64,000 nucleotides of DNA from Clostridia bacterium (GTDB lineage Bacteria > Bacillota > Clostridia > Acetivibrionales > JAFADI01), in assembly GCA_026417615.1 (NCBI GenBank), contig JAOACY010000123.1:1-64000 (forward strand), written 5' to 3'. A model generated the notes under the pieces. The model made no database searches and was not told the origin of the DNA. It worked only from the letters and a program-made list of their open reading frames with translations. Each line of letters starts with the position of its first letter. Position 1 is the stretch's first letter. The position numbers and the translations under genes were made by a program. Below are positions 32,565 through 41,564 of the stretch, one piece after another.

Positions 32565-32610
32565 CTTATAACAAAATATAAATTCATATATTGGAGGACA
32601 TTTTTAAATT

Positions 32611-33639
32611 ATGAAGCTTTTTAAGCCTGAGATTGTATTTTTTGAGCCTTCTTCCCTGAAATATCCATTAGGCCAGGAGCTGCGCATGCGCTTTGAAAAA
32701 GAGGGAATACCAATAATAACGACGCCTGCTCATAATGTATCACGCTCAATCCCGGGTAATGACGAAAAGCAGAAATATGCCCGAGCAAAAAAAACCCTGG
32801 TTGTCGCCACAAAGAAAAGCATGAAGCTTGATGTGTGCAAGCCATCTGCAGACTTTGAGTTCTCCCTTGCCACAAACTGTCCGGGTAACTGCGAATACTG
32901 CTATCTTCAGGCAACTCAAGGATATAAACCTTACTTAAGAACCTATGTGAACCTTGAGGACATATTTAATACCATAAAACGACATATAAACAAAGAGGAG
33001 AACAGCGTTACAGTCTTTGAAGCAGCCAGCAGCGGTGACCCTCTGGCTCTTGAGCATCTTACCGGAAGCCTAGGCAAAACAATTGAATTTTTTGGCGCTC
33101 TGCATAATGCCAGATTGAGAGTCGTGACCAAGTTTGATAATGTAGATTCCCTGCTGGACCTTAACCATAAAGGTCACACCCGTTTCAGGGTCAGTATAAA
33201 CTCAAGATATGTCATAAACTCCTTCGAACATAATACAGCATCCTTTGAAGAACGGATCGTGGCAGCGTCAAAGCTCTCAAAAGCAGGTTATCCCATTGGA
33301 TTCATTGTGGCGCCCATCATGATATATAAAGGTTGGAAGGAAGAATATAAGGAGTTGTTTGACCGGCTGAAGCATAGTATAGATATAACAATATCCCCTG
33401 AACCGGTAACCTTTGAATTGATTCAACACAGGTTCACACCTTCCGCCAAGAAATTCATTCTACAGAGGTTTCCGGGAACAAAGCTTGACATGGATGAAGA
33501 AAACCGTCAGCTAAAGTGGGGTAAATTCGGCAGATTCAAATATGTTTATCCCAAGGAGACAGCCGAAGACATCAAGCAATATATGTCAGGACTGGTCAGG
33601 GACAGCATGCCGTCCGCACAAATATCCTATTTTACATAA
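32611..33639 (+). CDS. splB: Spore photoproduct lyase
   Basis: 342 aa; radical SAM CPGNCEYCYLQ; MKLFKPEIVFFEPSSLKYPLG, PEPVTFELIQHRFTPSAKKFI. Confidence 0.95.
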   Translation: MKLFKPEIVFFEPSSLKYPLGQELRMRFEKEGIPIITTPAHNVSRSIPGNDEKQKYARAKKTLVVATKKSMKLDVCKPSADFEFSLATNCPGNCEYCYLQATQGYKPYLRTYVNLEDIFNTIKRHINKEENSVTVFEAASSGDPLALEHLTGSLGKTIEFFGALHNARLRVVTKFDNVDSLLDLNHKGHTRFRVSINSRYVINSFEHNTASFEERIVAASKLSKAGYPIGFIVAPIMIYKGWKEEYKELFDRLKHSIDITISPEPVTFELIQHRFTPSAKKFILQRFPGTKLDMDEENRQLKWGKFGRFKYVYPKETAEDIKQYMSGLVRDSMPSAQISYFT

Positions 33640-33645
33640 ATTAAT

Positions 33646-34200
33646 TCAGCTGCTCCTTTTAAGCACCTCTTTAAGCGCCATGGTAGTTATGGGGGCACCT
33701 TTTGAAATTTCATCCATAAAATCCATTTTGCCCGGATCACCTATGCCTACAATTGTCAAATCTTTTTTACCCTTTAAGATGCTTAAGGTATCTCCGCAAA
33801 TCACATCGGCATGCGTTTCCACTCCGTATTTGTCTACCGCTTTGTCAACAATTCTTCCATCCTGCGTAATGGAGCAGGAAACCTTAAGCCCGTTGCAATC
33901 CTCTCCATTTGACGACACGGCAACCACACCTAAAACATCCAGGCTTTCATCCTTGAGAATGAAGGACATGGCCTCCTCGCCCTTGCCAACTCCTTTGACA
34001 CCCCTGTCGTCCACCATCACCACAACAGGGTCATTATGCGCCTTTTTAACCAGGTTTACAATCTCTTCACCTGTCAATCGGGTAGGGTTGCCGGCAGATG
34101 CAGAAATACAGCGGCCGCCAATATTGGCAGCCGCTATTTCAACAGCTTTCCGGGCAACCTTGTCACCATCGGTCACAAGGATTACTTTTCTTTTTTCCAT
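33646..34200 (-). CDS. spoVAE: Stage V sporulation protein AE, AEa-type
   Basis: 184 aa; VILVTDGDKVARKAVEIAAANIGGRCISASAGNPT; adjacent to the other spoVA genes. Confidence 0.85.
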   Translation of the reverse strand: MEKRKVILVTDGDKVARKAVEIAAANIGGRCISASAGNPTRLTGEEIVNLVKKAHNDPVVVMVDDRGVKGVGKGEEAMSFILKDESLDVLGVVAVSSNGEDCNGLKVSCSITQDGRIVDKAVDKYGVETHADVICGDTLSILKGKKDLTIVGIGDPGKMDFMDEISKGAPITTMALKEVLKRSS

Positions 34201-34227
34201 GCATACTCCTCCATTTTCATAAATATA

Positions 34228-34599
34228 TCAGCTTTTTGGCTTTGGCTTGAAAGCCACCGAAACCAGATACCCAAAGAATACGGCAGCGGTTATCCCGCCT
34301 GCTGTCGCCTTCACACCTCCTGTGAAGGCCCCTAAAAGCCCATACTGTTCCACATCCTTGAAAGCGCCCTTTGCCAGGCTGTACCCAAAGCCTGTCAACG
34401 GCACCGTCGCACCCGCTCCGCCAATATCAACCAGCCTTTGGTATATTCCCAAGGCAGTGAGAACCACTCCTGAGGTCACGAATAAAACAAGAATCCTGGC
34501 TGGTGTTAATTTTGTCCTGTCAATAAGTATCTGACCTATGGCGCAAATTATACCTCCGGTAATAAATGCGCTCAAAATCGAAACAAAAATATTATTCAA
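34228..34599 (-). CDS. spoVAE: Stage V sporulation protein AE, AEb-type
   Basis: 123 aa membrane protein; AFITGGIICAIGQILID, GGAGATVPLTGFGYSLAKGAF. Confidence 0.9.
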   Translation of the reverse strand: MNNIFVSILSAFITGGIICAIGQILIDRTKLTPARILVLFVTSGVVLTALGIYQRLVDIGGAGATVPLTGFGYSLAKGAFKDVEQYGLLGAFTGGVKATAGGITAAVFFGYLVSVAFKPKPKS

Positions 34600-34653
34600 G
34601 GTATCAATATACTCCTTTCCGAGCTTAAATCATATTTTACGTTTAGGAGTTCC

Positions 34654-35670
34654 CTATATTCTGATAGATACCGCATGGGCTATGCAGGGTATGGATTCTC
34701 CCTGCTGTGTGCTCGTTGGACTGAGAAGGGCACCGGTTGCAACAAACAGCACATTTTTCAGCTCTCCTTTTTGCATTTTCTGATATATAAAGCCTGCCAG
34801 CACAACAGCGGAGCATCCGCAGCCGCTTCCGCCGCAGTGAATGTCCTGACGTTCCATGTCAAAAATCATTGCGCCGCAATCATTGTACCTGTCAGATATT
34901 TCAAGCCCCTGCCTGCGCAACAGCTCATCACATATATTTTTCCCAAGCCTGCCAAGATCCCCTGTTATTATCAGGTCATAGCTTTCAGGAGCAATGCCGG
35001 TGTCATAAAAGTGCCCGATGATTGTATCTGCGGCTGCCGGAGCCATTGCGGAGCCCATATTGTTCGCATCCTTGATTCCCATATCAATAATTTTGCCGGT
35101 AGTCACATGAGTAATACAGGGCCCCGTACCTTTATTTGAAAGCATTACGCATCCTGACCCTGTTACTGTCCATTGTGATGTGGGCGGTCTTTGGCTTCCC
35201 AGCTCAAGCGGAAATCTGAATTGCTTTTCCGCAGCGCAAAAATGACTGGAGGTAAGGCATGCAACATTGTCTGCAAAGCCCCCGTCAATAATCATGCTGC
35301 CTAAGCTCATTGATTCCGCCATCGTTGAGCACGCTCCGAATACTCCGAAAAAAGGGATCATAGACTCCCTTAATCCGAAATTTGATGCAATGCACTGGTT
35401 TAACAAATCTCCGGCAATCACATAATCAACTTCTCCTGTGCTCATTCCCGCTTTGTTCAGTGCCTTTGCGAAGGTTTCTCTCTGCAGCTTGCTCTCAGCC
35501 TTTTCCCAGGACTTTTCGCCCCACAGCTCATCCTCAATAATCTCGTCAAAATAGTGCCTTAGGGGGCCCTGCCCTTCCTTAGGGCCTACAATGCCGGCTG
35601 CCGAAACTATCCTGACGGGATTTTGAATTTTAATAGTTTGCCTGCCGATTCTTTTCTCTGCCATTTTCAA
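34654..35670 (-). CDS. spoVAD: Stage V sporulation protein AD
   Basis: 338 aa thiolase-like fold; FFGVFGACSTMAESMSLG, ICDELLRRQGLEISDRYNDCGAMIFD, DIHCGGSGCGCSA. Confidence 0.95.
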   Translation of the reverse strand: MKMAEKRIGRQTIKIQNPVRIVSAAGIVGPKEGQGPLRHYFDEIIEDELWGEKSWEKAESKLQRETFAKALNKAGMSTGEVDYVIAGDLLNQCIASNFGLRESMIPFFGVFGACSTMAESMSLGSMIIDGGFADNVACLTSSHFCAAEKQFRFPLELGSQRPPTSQWTVTGSGCVMLSNKGTGPCITHVTTGKIIDMGIKDANNMGSAMAPAAADTIIGHFYDTGIAPESYDLIITGDLGRLGKNICDELLRRQGLEISDRYNDCGAMIFDMERQDIHCGGSGCGCSAVVLAGFIYQKMQKGELKNVLFVATGALLSPTSTQQGESIPCIAHAVSIRI

Positions 35671-36113
35671 AACCTCAATAAGTAATAGATTATACCTGCA
35701 ATTACTGATGCTGAAATCCCATAAACCAATACCGGCCCCGCAATTACAAACATCCTGGCCCCAACGCCGGTGATAAAGCCCTCGCTCCTAAATTCCATCG
35801 CAGGAGAAACAATGGAATTTGCAAAACCCGTGATAGGAACAATTGAACCGGCACCGGCAAAACGTCCGATTTCATCATAAATATTAAGGCCTGTGAATAA
35901 TGCGCCTACACATACAAGTATCAATGCCGTGAGGTTTGCTGCATTCTCCGCGGGAACACCTCTTGCTTTCAGCCAATTTGTAATAAGCTGACCGCCCGCA
36001 CAGATGACGCCTCCCACAAGAAATGCCCTCAAAATGTTTTTCATTACTTTTGATTTTGGAGCTTTTTGCTCAACATATCTGACATATTCGTCTTTTGTAA
36101 ATATTGCTTTCAT
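35667..36113 (-). CDS. spoVAC: Stage V sporulation protein AC
   Basis: 148 aa; KNILRAFLVGGVICAGGQLITNWL, GAGSIVPITGFANSIVSPAMEFRSEG. Confidence 0.95.
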   Translation of the reverse strand: MKAIFTKDEYVRYVEQKAPKSKVMKNILRAFLVGGVICAGGQLITNWLKARGVPAENAANLTALILVCVGALFTGLNIYDEIGRFAGAGSIVPITGFANSIVSPAMEFRSEGFITGVGARMFVIAGPVLVYGISASVIAGIIYYLLRF

Positions 36114-36274
36114 TATGCCTCCTGTTCAACAGTGTGTTTACATACAAATACACCTCGGTATGGAACCTTGGTTCCATTGGGTTTTGCCATCAAAACCCAA
36201 AAAAAGCTCGTGATAATAAGAAGACTTATTATAATAAGGATTAAAAGCCTGTATCTTTTTAATTCAAAAGTCAT
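36113..36274 (-). CDS. Small single-TM protein (53 aa) translationally coupled to spoVAC
   Basis: MTFELKRYRLLILIIISLLIITSFFWVLMAKPNGTKVPYRGVFVCKHTVEQEA; RBS AGAGGTG upstream; stop overlaps the spoVAC start as TAATG. Tracked ORF start (36316, TTG) judged too long. Confidence 0.75.
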   Translation of the reverse strand: MTFELKRYRLLILIIISLLIITSFFWVLMAKPNGTKVPYRGVFVCKHTVEQEA

Positions 36275-36341
36275 TTTAAACACCTCTTGATATTTGAACA
36301 ATCGCTTTTGTGCCAATTTTAAATATTTGTCTCAACATTTA

Positions 36342-36371
36342 TAGTATTGGAAAAATAAAAAAACAATATGC
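36342..36371 (-). promoter_or_regulatory. Candidate sigma-G promoter for the small ORF-spoVAC-AD-AE operon
   Basis: Minus strand GCATA-N18-AATACTA: -35 matches GMATR fully; -10 matches CATWHTA 6/7; -35 lies within the sigF terminator hairpin. Confidence 0.6.
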
Positions 36372-36393
36372 TGGAATTTAAAACATATTGTTT
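36361..36393 (-). terminator. Terminator after sigF
   Basis: Minus strand AAACAATATG..CATATTGTTTTTTTATTTTT; 10-bp arms at 36361-36370 and 36384-36393. Confidence 0.8.
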
Positions 36394-36400
36394 GCATTTC

Positions 36401-37141
36401 TTAGTTATTTGAGATTTTCTGTCTTATTTCCTCAAGTATTTTTTTCTCTATCCTGGAAACCTGAACCTGTGATATCCCTAGCATTTTGGCAATTTGCACC
36501 TGTGTTTTTTCCTTGAAGTACCTCAGCACTATAATCTGCTTTTCCCGGGGTTTTAATGTGTCAAGTATCTGTTTCAGTGCAATTTTATCAATTATATCGA
36601 CCTCATTGCTCACACTTTCCCCGTTTATCCTGTCTATAAGCAGGATTGGCGAGCTGTCACCCTCCTTTATTGTGTTGAAAAGAGATTCGGGGGAGCTTGA
36701 GGCCTCTTGTGCCATAACAAGCTCTTCAGGAGATATATTCAGCCTTTGGGCCATCTCGCCTACAGTTGGTTCACGCCCGAGCTCCTTGCTCATAACCTCT
36801 TTTGTGACCCTGGCCTTATTGGAGGTTTCCTTCAGTGATCTGCTTACCTTAATAATGCCGTCATCCCTGATAAACCTCTTTATTTCTCCGATAATCATAG
36901 GTACGGCGTAAGTTGAGAATCTAACTCCGAAGGATGCGTCAAATTTGTTTATGGATTTCATTAGTCCTATACAGCCTATTTGAAAAAGATCGTCGTTTTC
37001 ATACCCTCTGTTTTGAAACCTCTTTACAATGCTCCATACCAGCCCGACATTTCTTTCCACCATTAAAGCCTGGGCTTGCTTGTCACCCTTCTTTGCTTTT
37101 TGTATAAGTTCAAGCACTTCATCCTCTGCATGTTCATTCAT
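36401..37141 (-). CDS. sigF: RNA polymerase sporulation sigma factor SigF (SpoIIAC)
   Basis: 246 aa; ENDDLFQIGCIGLMKSINKFD, RFSTYAVPMIIGEIKRFIRDDG, follows spoIIAA-AB. Confidence 0.93.
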   Translation of the reverse strand: MNEHAEDEVLELIQKAKKGDKQAQALMVERNVGLVWSIVKRFQNRGYENDDLFQIGCIGLMKSINKFDASFGVRFSTYAVPMIIGEIKRFIRDDGIIKVSRSLKETSNKARVTKEVMSKELGREPTVGEMAQRLNISPEELVMAQEASSSPESLFNTIKEGDSSPILLIDRINGESVSNEVDIIDKIALKQILDTLKPREKQIIVLRYFKEKTQVQIAKMLGISQVQVSRIEKKILEEIRQKISNN

Positions 37142-37195
37142 ATAATATCCTGTGCCTTTCCTTAATAAACATTAATGTTTTTGATTGCTTATGTG

Positions 37196-37305
37196 ATGCT
37201 CAAAATGCCTTCCGTGCGTTTTGACGCCGGAATTGCTGCAACGCAGGCAAGTGATTTTTGAATCTTGTTTCAAGAAAAACTGTTTTTAAGCCAAAATCAC
37301 TTTAA
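37196..37305. repeat. Dispersed intergenic repeat, copy 2, between spoIIAB and sigF
   Basis: ATGCTCAAAATGCCTTCCGTGCGTTTTGACGCCGGAATTGCTGCAAC..AGTGATTTTTGAATCTTGTTTCAAGAAAAACTGTTTTT; aligns to 36-145; also internal AAGTGATTTT/AAAATCACTT inverted repeat. Confidence 0.8.
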
Positions 37306-37318
37306 TAATCAAAATAAC

Positions 37319-37789
37319 TTATTTAATCAACGATTTAAATGTCTTGAACATATATACCGTTGTCCCCTCACCCGGTTTAGAAGTTACCTCAACAATATCC
37401 ATAAAGCTTTCCATAACAGTAAATCCCATGCCGGACCTGTCCATGTCAGGCTTTGATGTGTAAAGAGGCTGTCTTGCAAGCTCTATATCTTCTATTCCAA
37501 CTCCATCATCACTTATGATAATTTCCACAGCATCGCAAAAAAGCTTGCAATGCATTCTTATTAACCCCTGCGAATTTTCATATCCATGGATGACCGCATT
37601 TGTGACAGCCTCCGATACAGCTGTCTTGACATCCGCCAGCTCCTCAAGGGTTGGATCTATCTGCGATACAAATGCCGCTGCAACTACCCTGGCGAAGGCC
37701 TCATTGCTTGACTTGCTAAGGAATTCGAGTTTTATTTCATTTATAGGCTGCATATATGTACTCCCCTCACATATTTTTAAGTGCCTCAT
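37319..37789 (-). CDS. spoIIAB: Anti-sigma F factor SpoIIAB
   Basis: GHKL kinase; VKTAVSEAVTNAVIHGYEN, ISDDGVGIEDIELARQPLYTSKPDMDRSGMGFTVMESFMD. Confidence 0.95.
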   Translation of the reverse strand: MRHLKICEGSTYMQPINEIKLEFLSKSSNEAFARVVAAAFVSQIDPTLEELADVKTAVSEAVTNAVIHGYENSQGLIRMHCKLFCDAVEIIISDDGVGIEDIELARQPLYTSKPDMDRSGMGFTVMESFMDIVEVTSKPGEGTTVYMFKTFKSLIK

Positions 37790-38111
37790 CTATGGTTTCA
37801 TAGGCAGGAACAATTTTCAAAAGGCCTGACATTTCAAATATCCGCCTTGACTGGTCGCTCAAACCCACTAAAGAAGCTTTCCCGCCCAGCTTTTGGATAT
37901 TCTTGTATCTTCCCATAATAATGCCTATTCCGGAGCTGTCCATGAAACTCATTTTGGAAAGGTCAAATATAATGTTCTTATTCGACGCCTTAACCAGCTC
38001 AGCATCAAGTTTCTGTCTTATATAGTCCGCAGAATGATGATCCAATTCTCCAACTACTCCTGCAATCAATGTGTTTCCTTTGCTGGTAAATTTTATTTGC
38101 AAATAAATCAC
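37767..38111 (-). CDS. spoIIAA: Anti-anti-sigma factor SpoIIAA
   Basis: STAS domain; IIFDLSKMSFMDSSGIGIIMGRYKNI. Confidence 0.95.
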   Translation of the reverse strand: MIYLQIKFTSKGNTLIAGVVGELDHHSADYIRQKLDAELVKASNKNIIFDLSKMSFMDSSGIGIIMGRYKNIQKLGGKASLVGLSDQSRRIFEMSGLLKIVPAYETIDEALKNM

Positions 38112-38160
38112 CCCATGTGAAAATTGAAGTTTTGTTTTTATACTCTCTATTTATTATTCA

Positions 38161-38187
38161 ATTCTCCTAATATTTTGAAAATCCTTC
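38161..38187 (-). promoter_or_regulatory. Candidate sigma-H promoter of the spoIIA operon
   Basis: Minus strand GAAGGATTT-N11-GGAGAAT fits RNAGGAWWW-N11/12-RNNGAAT completely, 50 nt upstream of spoIIAA; sigma-H control of spoIIA is established in Bacillus. Confidence 0.75.
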
Positions 38188-38242
38188 TAATTATTTTGTA
38201 AGCTTTTGAAACAATATAAAAAAAAATCCCTATAAAACGACA

Positions 38243-38265
38243 AGAGCCTGACCATAAGTCAAGCC
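38243..38265 (-). terminator. Terminator after ptsH
   Basis: Minus strand GGGCTTGACTTATGGTCAGGCTC, then TTGTCGTTTTATAGGGATTTTTTT. Confidence 0.55.
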
Positions 38266-38271
38266 CATTTT

Positions 38272-38559
38272 TTATTCAGCTTTTTGATTTAATCCCTGCT
38301 CTCCAAATCCTGATGTTATAAGATCAATCAACTCTTTAACGGCCATCTGCTCATCTTCGCCCTCGGCACCTATTGTAATTATGGAACCCATTGAAGCGGC
38401 AAGCGACATTAAACCCATTATGCTCTTAGCGTTAACCCTTTTATCATCCTTTTCAATCCAGACATTTGAAGTGAATTTCCCGGCAGTTTGAACAAATAAA
38501 GCAGCAGGCCTCGCATGAAGTCCCGTTGGGTTAGACACCTCAACAGTCTTTTCAACCAT
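38272..38559 (-). CDS. ptsH: HPr phosphocarrier protein
   Basis: 95 aa; GLHARPAALFV (His15) and VNAKSIMGLMSLA (Ser46). Confidence 0.92.
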   Translation of the reverse strand: MVEKTVEVSNPTGLHARPAALFVQTAGKFTSNVWIEKDDKRVNAKSIMGLMSLAASMGSIITIGAEGEDEQMAVKELIDLITSGFGEQGLNQKAE

Positions 38560-38565
38560 TCAAAA

Positions 38566-39516
38566 CTACCCCCTCAAGTTTCTTGCCTTTTCGGCAATGC
38601 TGTCCAGCTTGCGCAGCCTGTGATTGACTCCTGATTTCCCAAGAGGCGGGTTAAGCATTTCTCCAAGCTCTGTAAGGCTTGAATCAATGAACCTCAATCT
38701 AAGCTCCGCTATCTCTCTCAAATTTTTTGGTATATTCTCAAAGCCGATATGGTCTTTTATAAATTTAATGTTATCAACCTGTCTGATAGAAGCATTAACT
38801 GTCTTCTCGAGGTTTGCAGTCTCACAGTTGACTATCCTGTTCACATTGTTCCGCATCCCCTTCAGTATTCTTACATTCTCAAGCTCCAGCAATGCAGAAT
38901 GGGCACCGATAATATTCAGAAAGTCCACTATGTTCTCACCCTCTTTAAGATAGCAAACAAAATTTCCCTTTCTGCTGATTACTTTTGCATTCAGCTTAAA
39001 GCCGTTAATAAGCGTACTCAGTTCTTCCGCCAGCTCTTTGCTGTGGGTTGATATCTCCAGATGATAAGTCTTCTCCGGGTCACTGATGGAGCCTCCTGCA
39101 AGAAATGCTCCCCTTAAAAATGCCTTCCTGCAGCAAAGCTTTTTTGACAGTTTTTTGAAATAAGGCATGTACATAATAGTACTTCCCTTATCAACAGCAA
39201 TCCCCATGGTTTCCAGAATAACTCCGCAATTCATAGAGGCATTCAAACCCAAAACGTAGGATGTATGCCTCTTTAGCTTTCTGCTTTTTCTTATTATAAC
39301 CTCAGGGAAAATATTATAAAGTCTTTTAATTATAGAGAATACTTTGCGCGCAAAAGCCGCATTCTCTGTTGTGATTCTGACGCTGCAGTCATTTTTCCGA
39401 TTAAATCTGACTACACCGCTTACTGTTATTACTGCTGCCAGTTCCGAAAACATACAGCAGACATCTCTGTTTTCAATTCTGCACAGTTCACTTTTTACTG
39501 TTGATGAAAAAGACAA
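38566..39516 (-). CDS. whiA: WhiA sporulation regulator-like DNA-binding protein
   Basis: 316 aa; [59 protein letters not shown]. Confidence 0.95.
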   Translation of the reverse strand: MSFSSTVKSELCRIENRDVCCMFSELAAVITVSGVVRFNRKNDCSVRITTENAAFARKVFSIIKRLYNIFPEVIIRKSRKLKRHTSYVLGLNASMNCGVILETMGIAVDKGSTIMYMPYFKKLSKKLCCRKAFLRGAFLAGGSISDPEKTYHLEISTHSKELAEELSTLINGFKLNAKVISRKGNFVCYLKEGENIVDFLNIIGAHSALLELENVRILKGMRNNVNRIVNCETANLEKTVNASIRQVDNIKFIKDHIGFENIPKNLREIAELRLRFIDSSLTELGEMLNPPLGKSGVNHRLRKLDSIAEKARNLRG

Positions 39517-39572
39517 ATTTCACACCCTGTCCAACAGTATTATTGTATTATTTCAAAAATCCCATATAAAAC

Positions 39573-41564
39573 TTATACCATAAAACTATATTTGTTGTAA
39601 ATAGCAGATTCCACATCCTCGGTATACGCCCTCAATATTTCGGCCACACTCCAGGCCTGCGCAAAACATCCTCTTGGCACATGGGGCTCATCACCATCAA
39701 ATATTTCCGAAATTGACCCTACACAAGCATCCCTCAAATGATCCCTGAAAGGTTCGATAAACCTTAGAGCTTTCAGCCTGGCTTGTCTCGTGCCTCCATT
39801 GACTCTCACAAAAGCAGTGATAAAATGCCCCAGAGGCCAGGTCCATACCGTACCTTGATGGTATGCGCCATCACGTCTGTGCTGGTCTCCAAAGTATGTC
39901 CCTATATAGTTGGCAGACCTTTTTGAAAGGCTTCTTAACCCATATGCGGTATAAAGCTCCTTCCACACCCTTGTCACAACCTTTTTTGCCATATCTCCCG
40001 CCAACACGGGATAAGACAAGCTGACAGCGAGTATCTGATTGGGCCTTACGCTGGAGTCCTTGAAATCCTCTGTTATTACATCATAAAGGCACTGTCTGTC
40101 ATAATTCCAGAAGCTTTTTACAAAGGACTCCCTTACTCTCTCGGCAAGCTCTTCATATCTTTCACAATGTTTTCCCATCTTTTTGGCAATATCCGCAAAA
40201 ACCTTGAGCGCATTGTACCAAAGAGCATTAATCTCCACCGCCTTGCCGTGCCGCGGCGTAACAACCCAGCTTCCAACCTTTGCATCCATCCATGTAAGCT
40301 GTGTACCTTCATCACCTGCAGCAATAAGATAGTCCTCGTCCATTTTGATTTTATAGAGAGTACCGTTGATATATGAATTAATAATATGTGTCAAGGTCTC
40401 ATAAAGCTTCTCGAAAACAAATTCTGAGTCACCGGTGTATGCCAGGTACTTGTTTACAGCCTCGAAATACCATAGCGATGCATCCACCGAGTTGTACGGC
40501 GGCTCATCTCCTCCGTCGGGAAATACATTGGGAAGCAACCCATATTTTTCATATTTAGAGAATGTATAAAGAATCTCCCGCGCGTCTTCATACCGTCTGG
40601 TAGCCAAAGTCAGACCAGTAAGTGCAATCATGGAATCCCTGCCCCAGTCAGTAAACCACGGATAGCCTGCTATTATGGTTTTAGCCCCTGTGGAAGCCCT
40701 CTTGACGATAAAATTATCCGATGCCAAAACCAGCTTGCGTGCAAAATCATCCTTATAACCTGCCTTTTTAAGCAAACCGTTGAGCCTTTCAATTTCCAGC
40801 CTGACAAGTTCACTTCCGTTTCTTTTCTCAAAATCCTTTTCTATTGTTGCTGTAACAGTAATTTCCTTTTCTTCTCCCGGCTTGACTTCCACCTCGAAAT
40901 ATCCCGGTATGAAATGGTCCTCCGTAGACTGCAAGCCCCGTTCACGTTCAATTGCATAGTCCATATTAAGAAAATACCTGTCGTCCTTTCTTACAAAGGC
41001 ACCTTCGCTGCAGTTTATTTTAATGTTTATATCCAGGTTGTATGGTTTTATAGCTACTCCCTGGCCGTTTGGAATCTGATCGAAGATCATGTGCTGCCTG
41101 CTGGAATTAAAATGGTAATCACGGAAATTCACAAGGGGAGTAAGCCTTAGAATGCTGCTGCCGGAACCATTGATTATATTATATATTACAGCGGTCGTGT
41201 TTTGTCCGTAAACCATGCACACTTTCTTTTCTATAAAAACATCCTCAATGCTGTAAATAAAGGTCGGAAGAGGGTTCATTACAAAACGCTGCTGGTACCT
41301 GAAGCCCTCCATCGTAAAGTCCGGTGTTTGAAAAGAATAAAAGTTATGAGTCACACCATTTATAATAATACTTTCATCAATCTTGGAAAGAATGAGATGC
41401 CTGCCCACAGGCGGGTTGAGTGACGCTACGAGCAAACCATGGTAACGCCTTGTGTTCGCTCCGATAACAGTTGATGAAGCAAATCCCCCGATGCCGTTGG
41501 TCAAAAGCCACTCTTTTTCGATACCCCTGTCATAACTGCGCCAGTGCGATTTGCCAAATTCCAT
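39573..41564 (-). CDS. Glycogen debranching enzyme / amylo-alpha-1,6-glucosidase-like
   Basis: 663 aa; EWLLTNGIGGFASSTVIGANTRRYHGLLVAS; AGYPWFTDWGRDSMIALTGL; AYHQGTVWTWPLGHFI. Strong RBS AGGAGG 6 nt before ATG 41564. Confidence 0.9.
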   Translation of the reverse strand: MEFGKSHWRSYDRGIEKEWLLTNGIGGFASSTVIGANTRRYHGLLVASLNPPVGRHLILSKIDESIIINGVTHNFYSFQTPDFTMEGFRYQQRFVMNPLPTFIYSIEDVFIEKKVCMVYGQNTTAVIYNIINGSGSSILRLTPLVNFRDYHFNSSRQHMIFDQIPNGQGVAIKPYNLDINIKINCSEGAFVRKDDRYFLNMDYAIERERGLQSTEDHFIPGYFEVEVKPGEEKEITVTATIEKDFEKRNGSELVRLEIERLNGLLKKAGYKDDFARKLVLASDNFIVKRASTGAKTIIAGYPWFTDWGRDSMIALTGLTLATRRYEDAREILYTFSKYEKYGLLPNVFPDGGDEPPYNSVDASLWYFEAVNKYLAYTGDSEFVFEKLYETLTHIINSYINGTLYKIKMDEDYLIAAGDEGTQLTWMDAKVGSWVVTPRHGKAVEINALWYNALKVFADIAKKMGKHCERYEELAERVRESFVKSFWNYDRQCLYDVITEDFKDSSVRPNQILAVSLSYPVLAGDMAKKVVTRVWKELYTAYGLRSLSKRSANYIGTYFGDQHRRDGAYHQGTVWTWPLGHFITAFVRVNGGTRQARLKALRFIEPFRDHLRDACVGSISEIFDGDEPHVPRGCFAQAWSVAEILRAYTEDVESAIYNKYSFMV

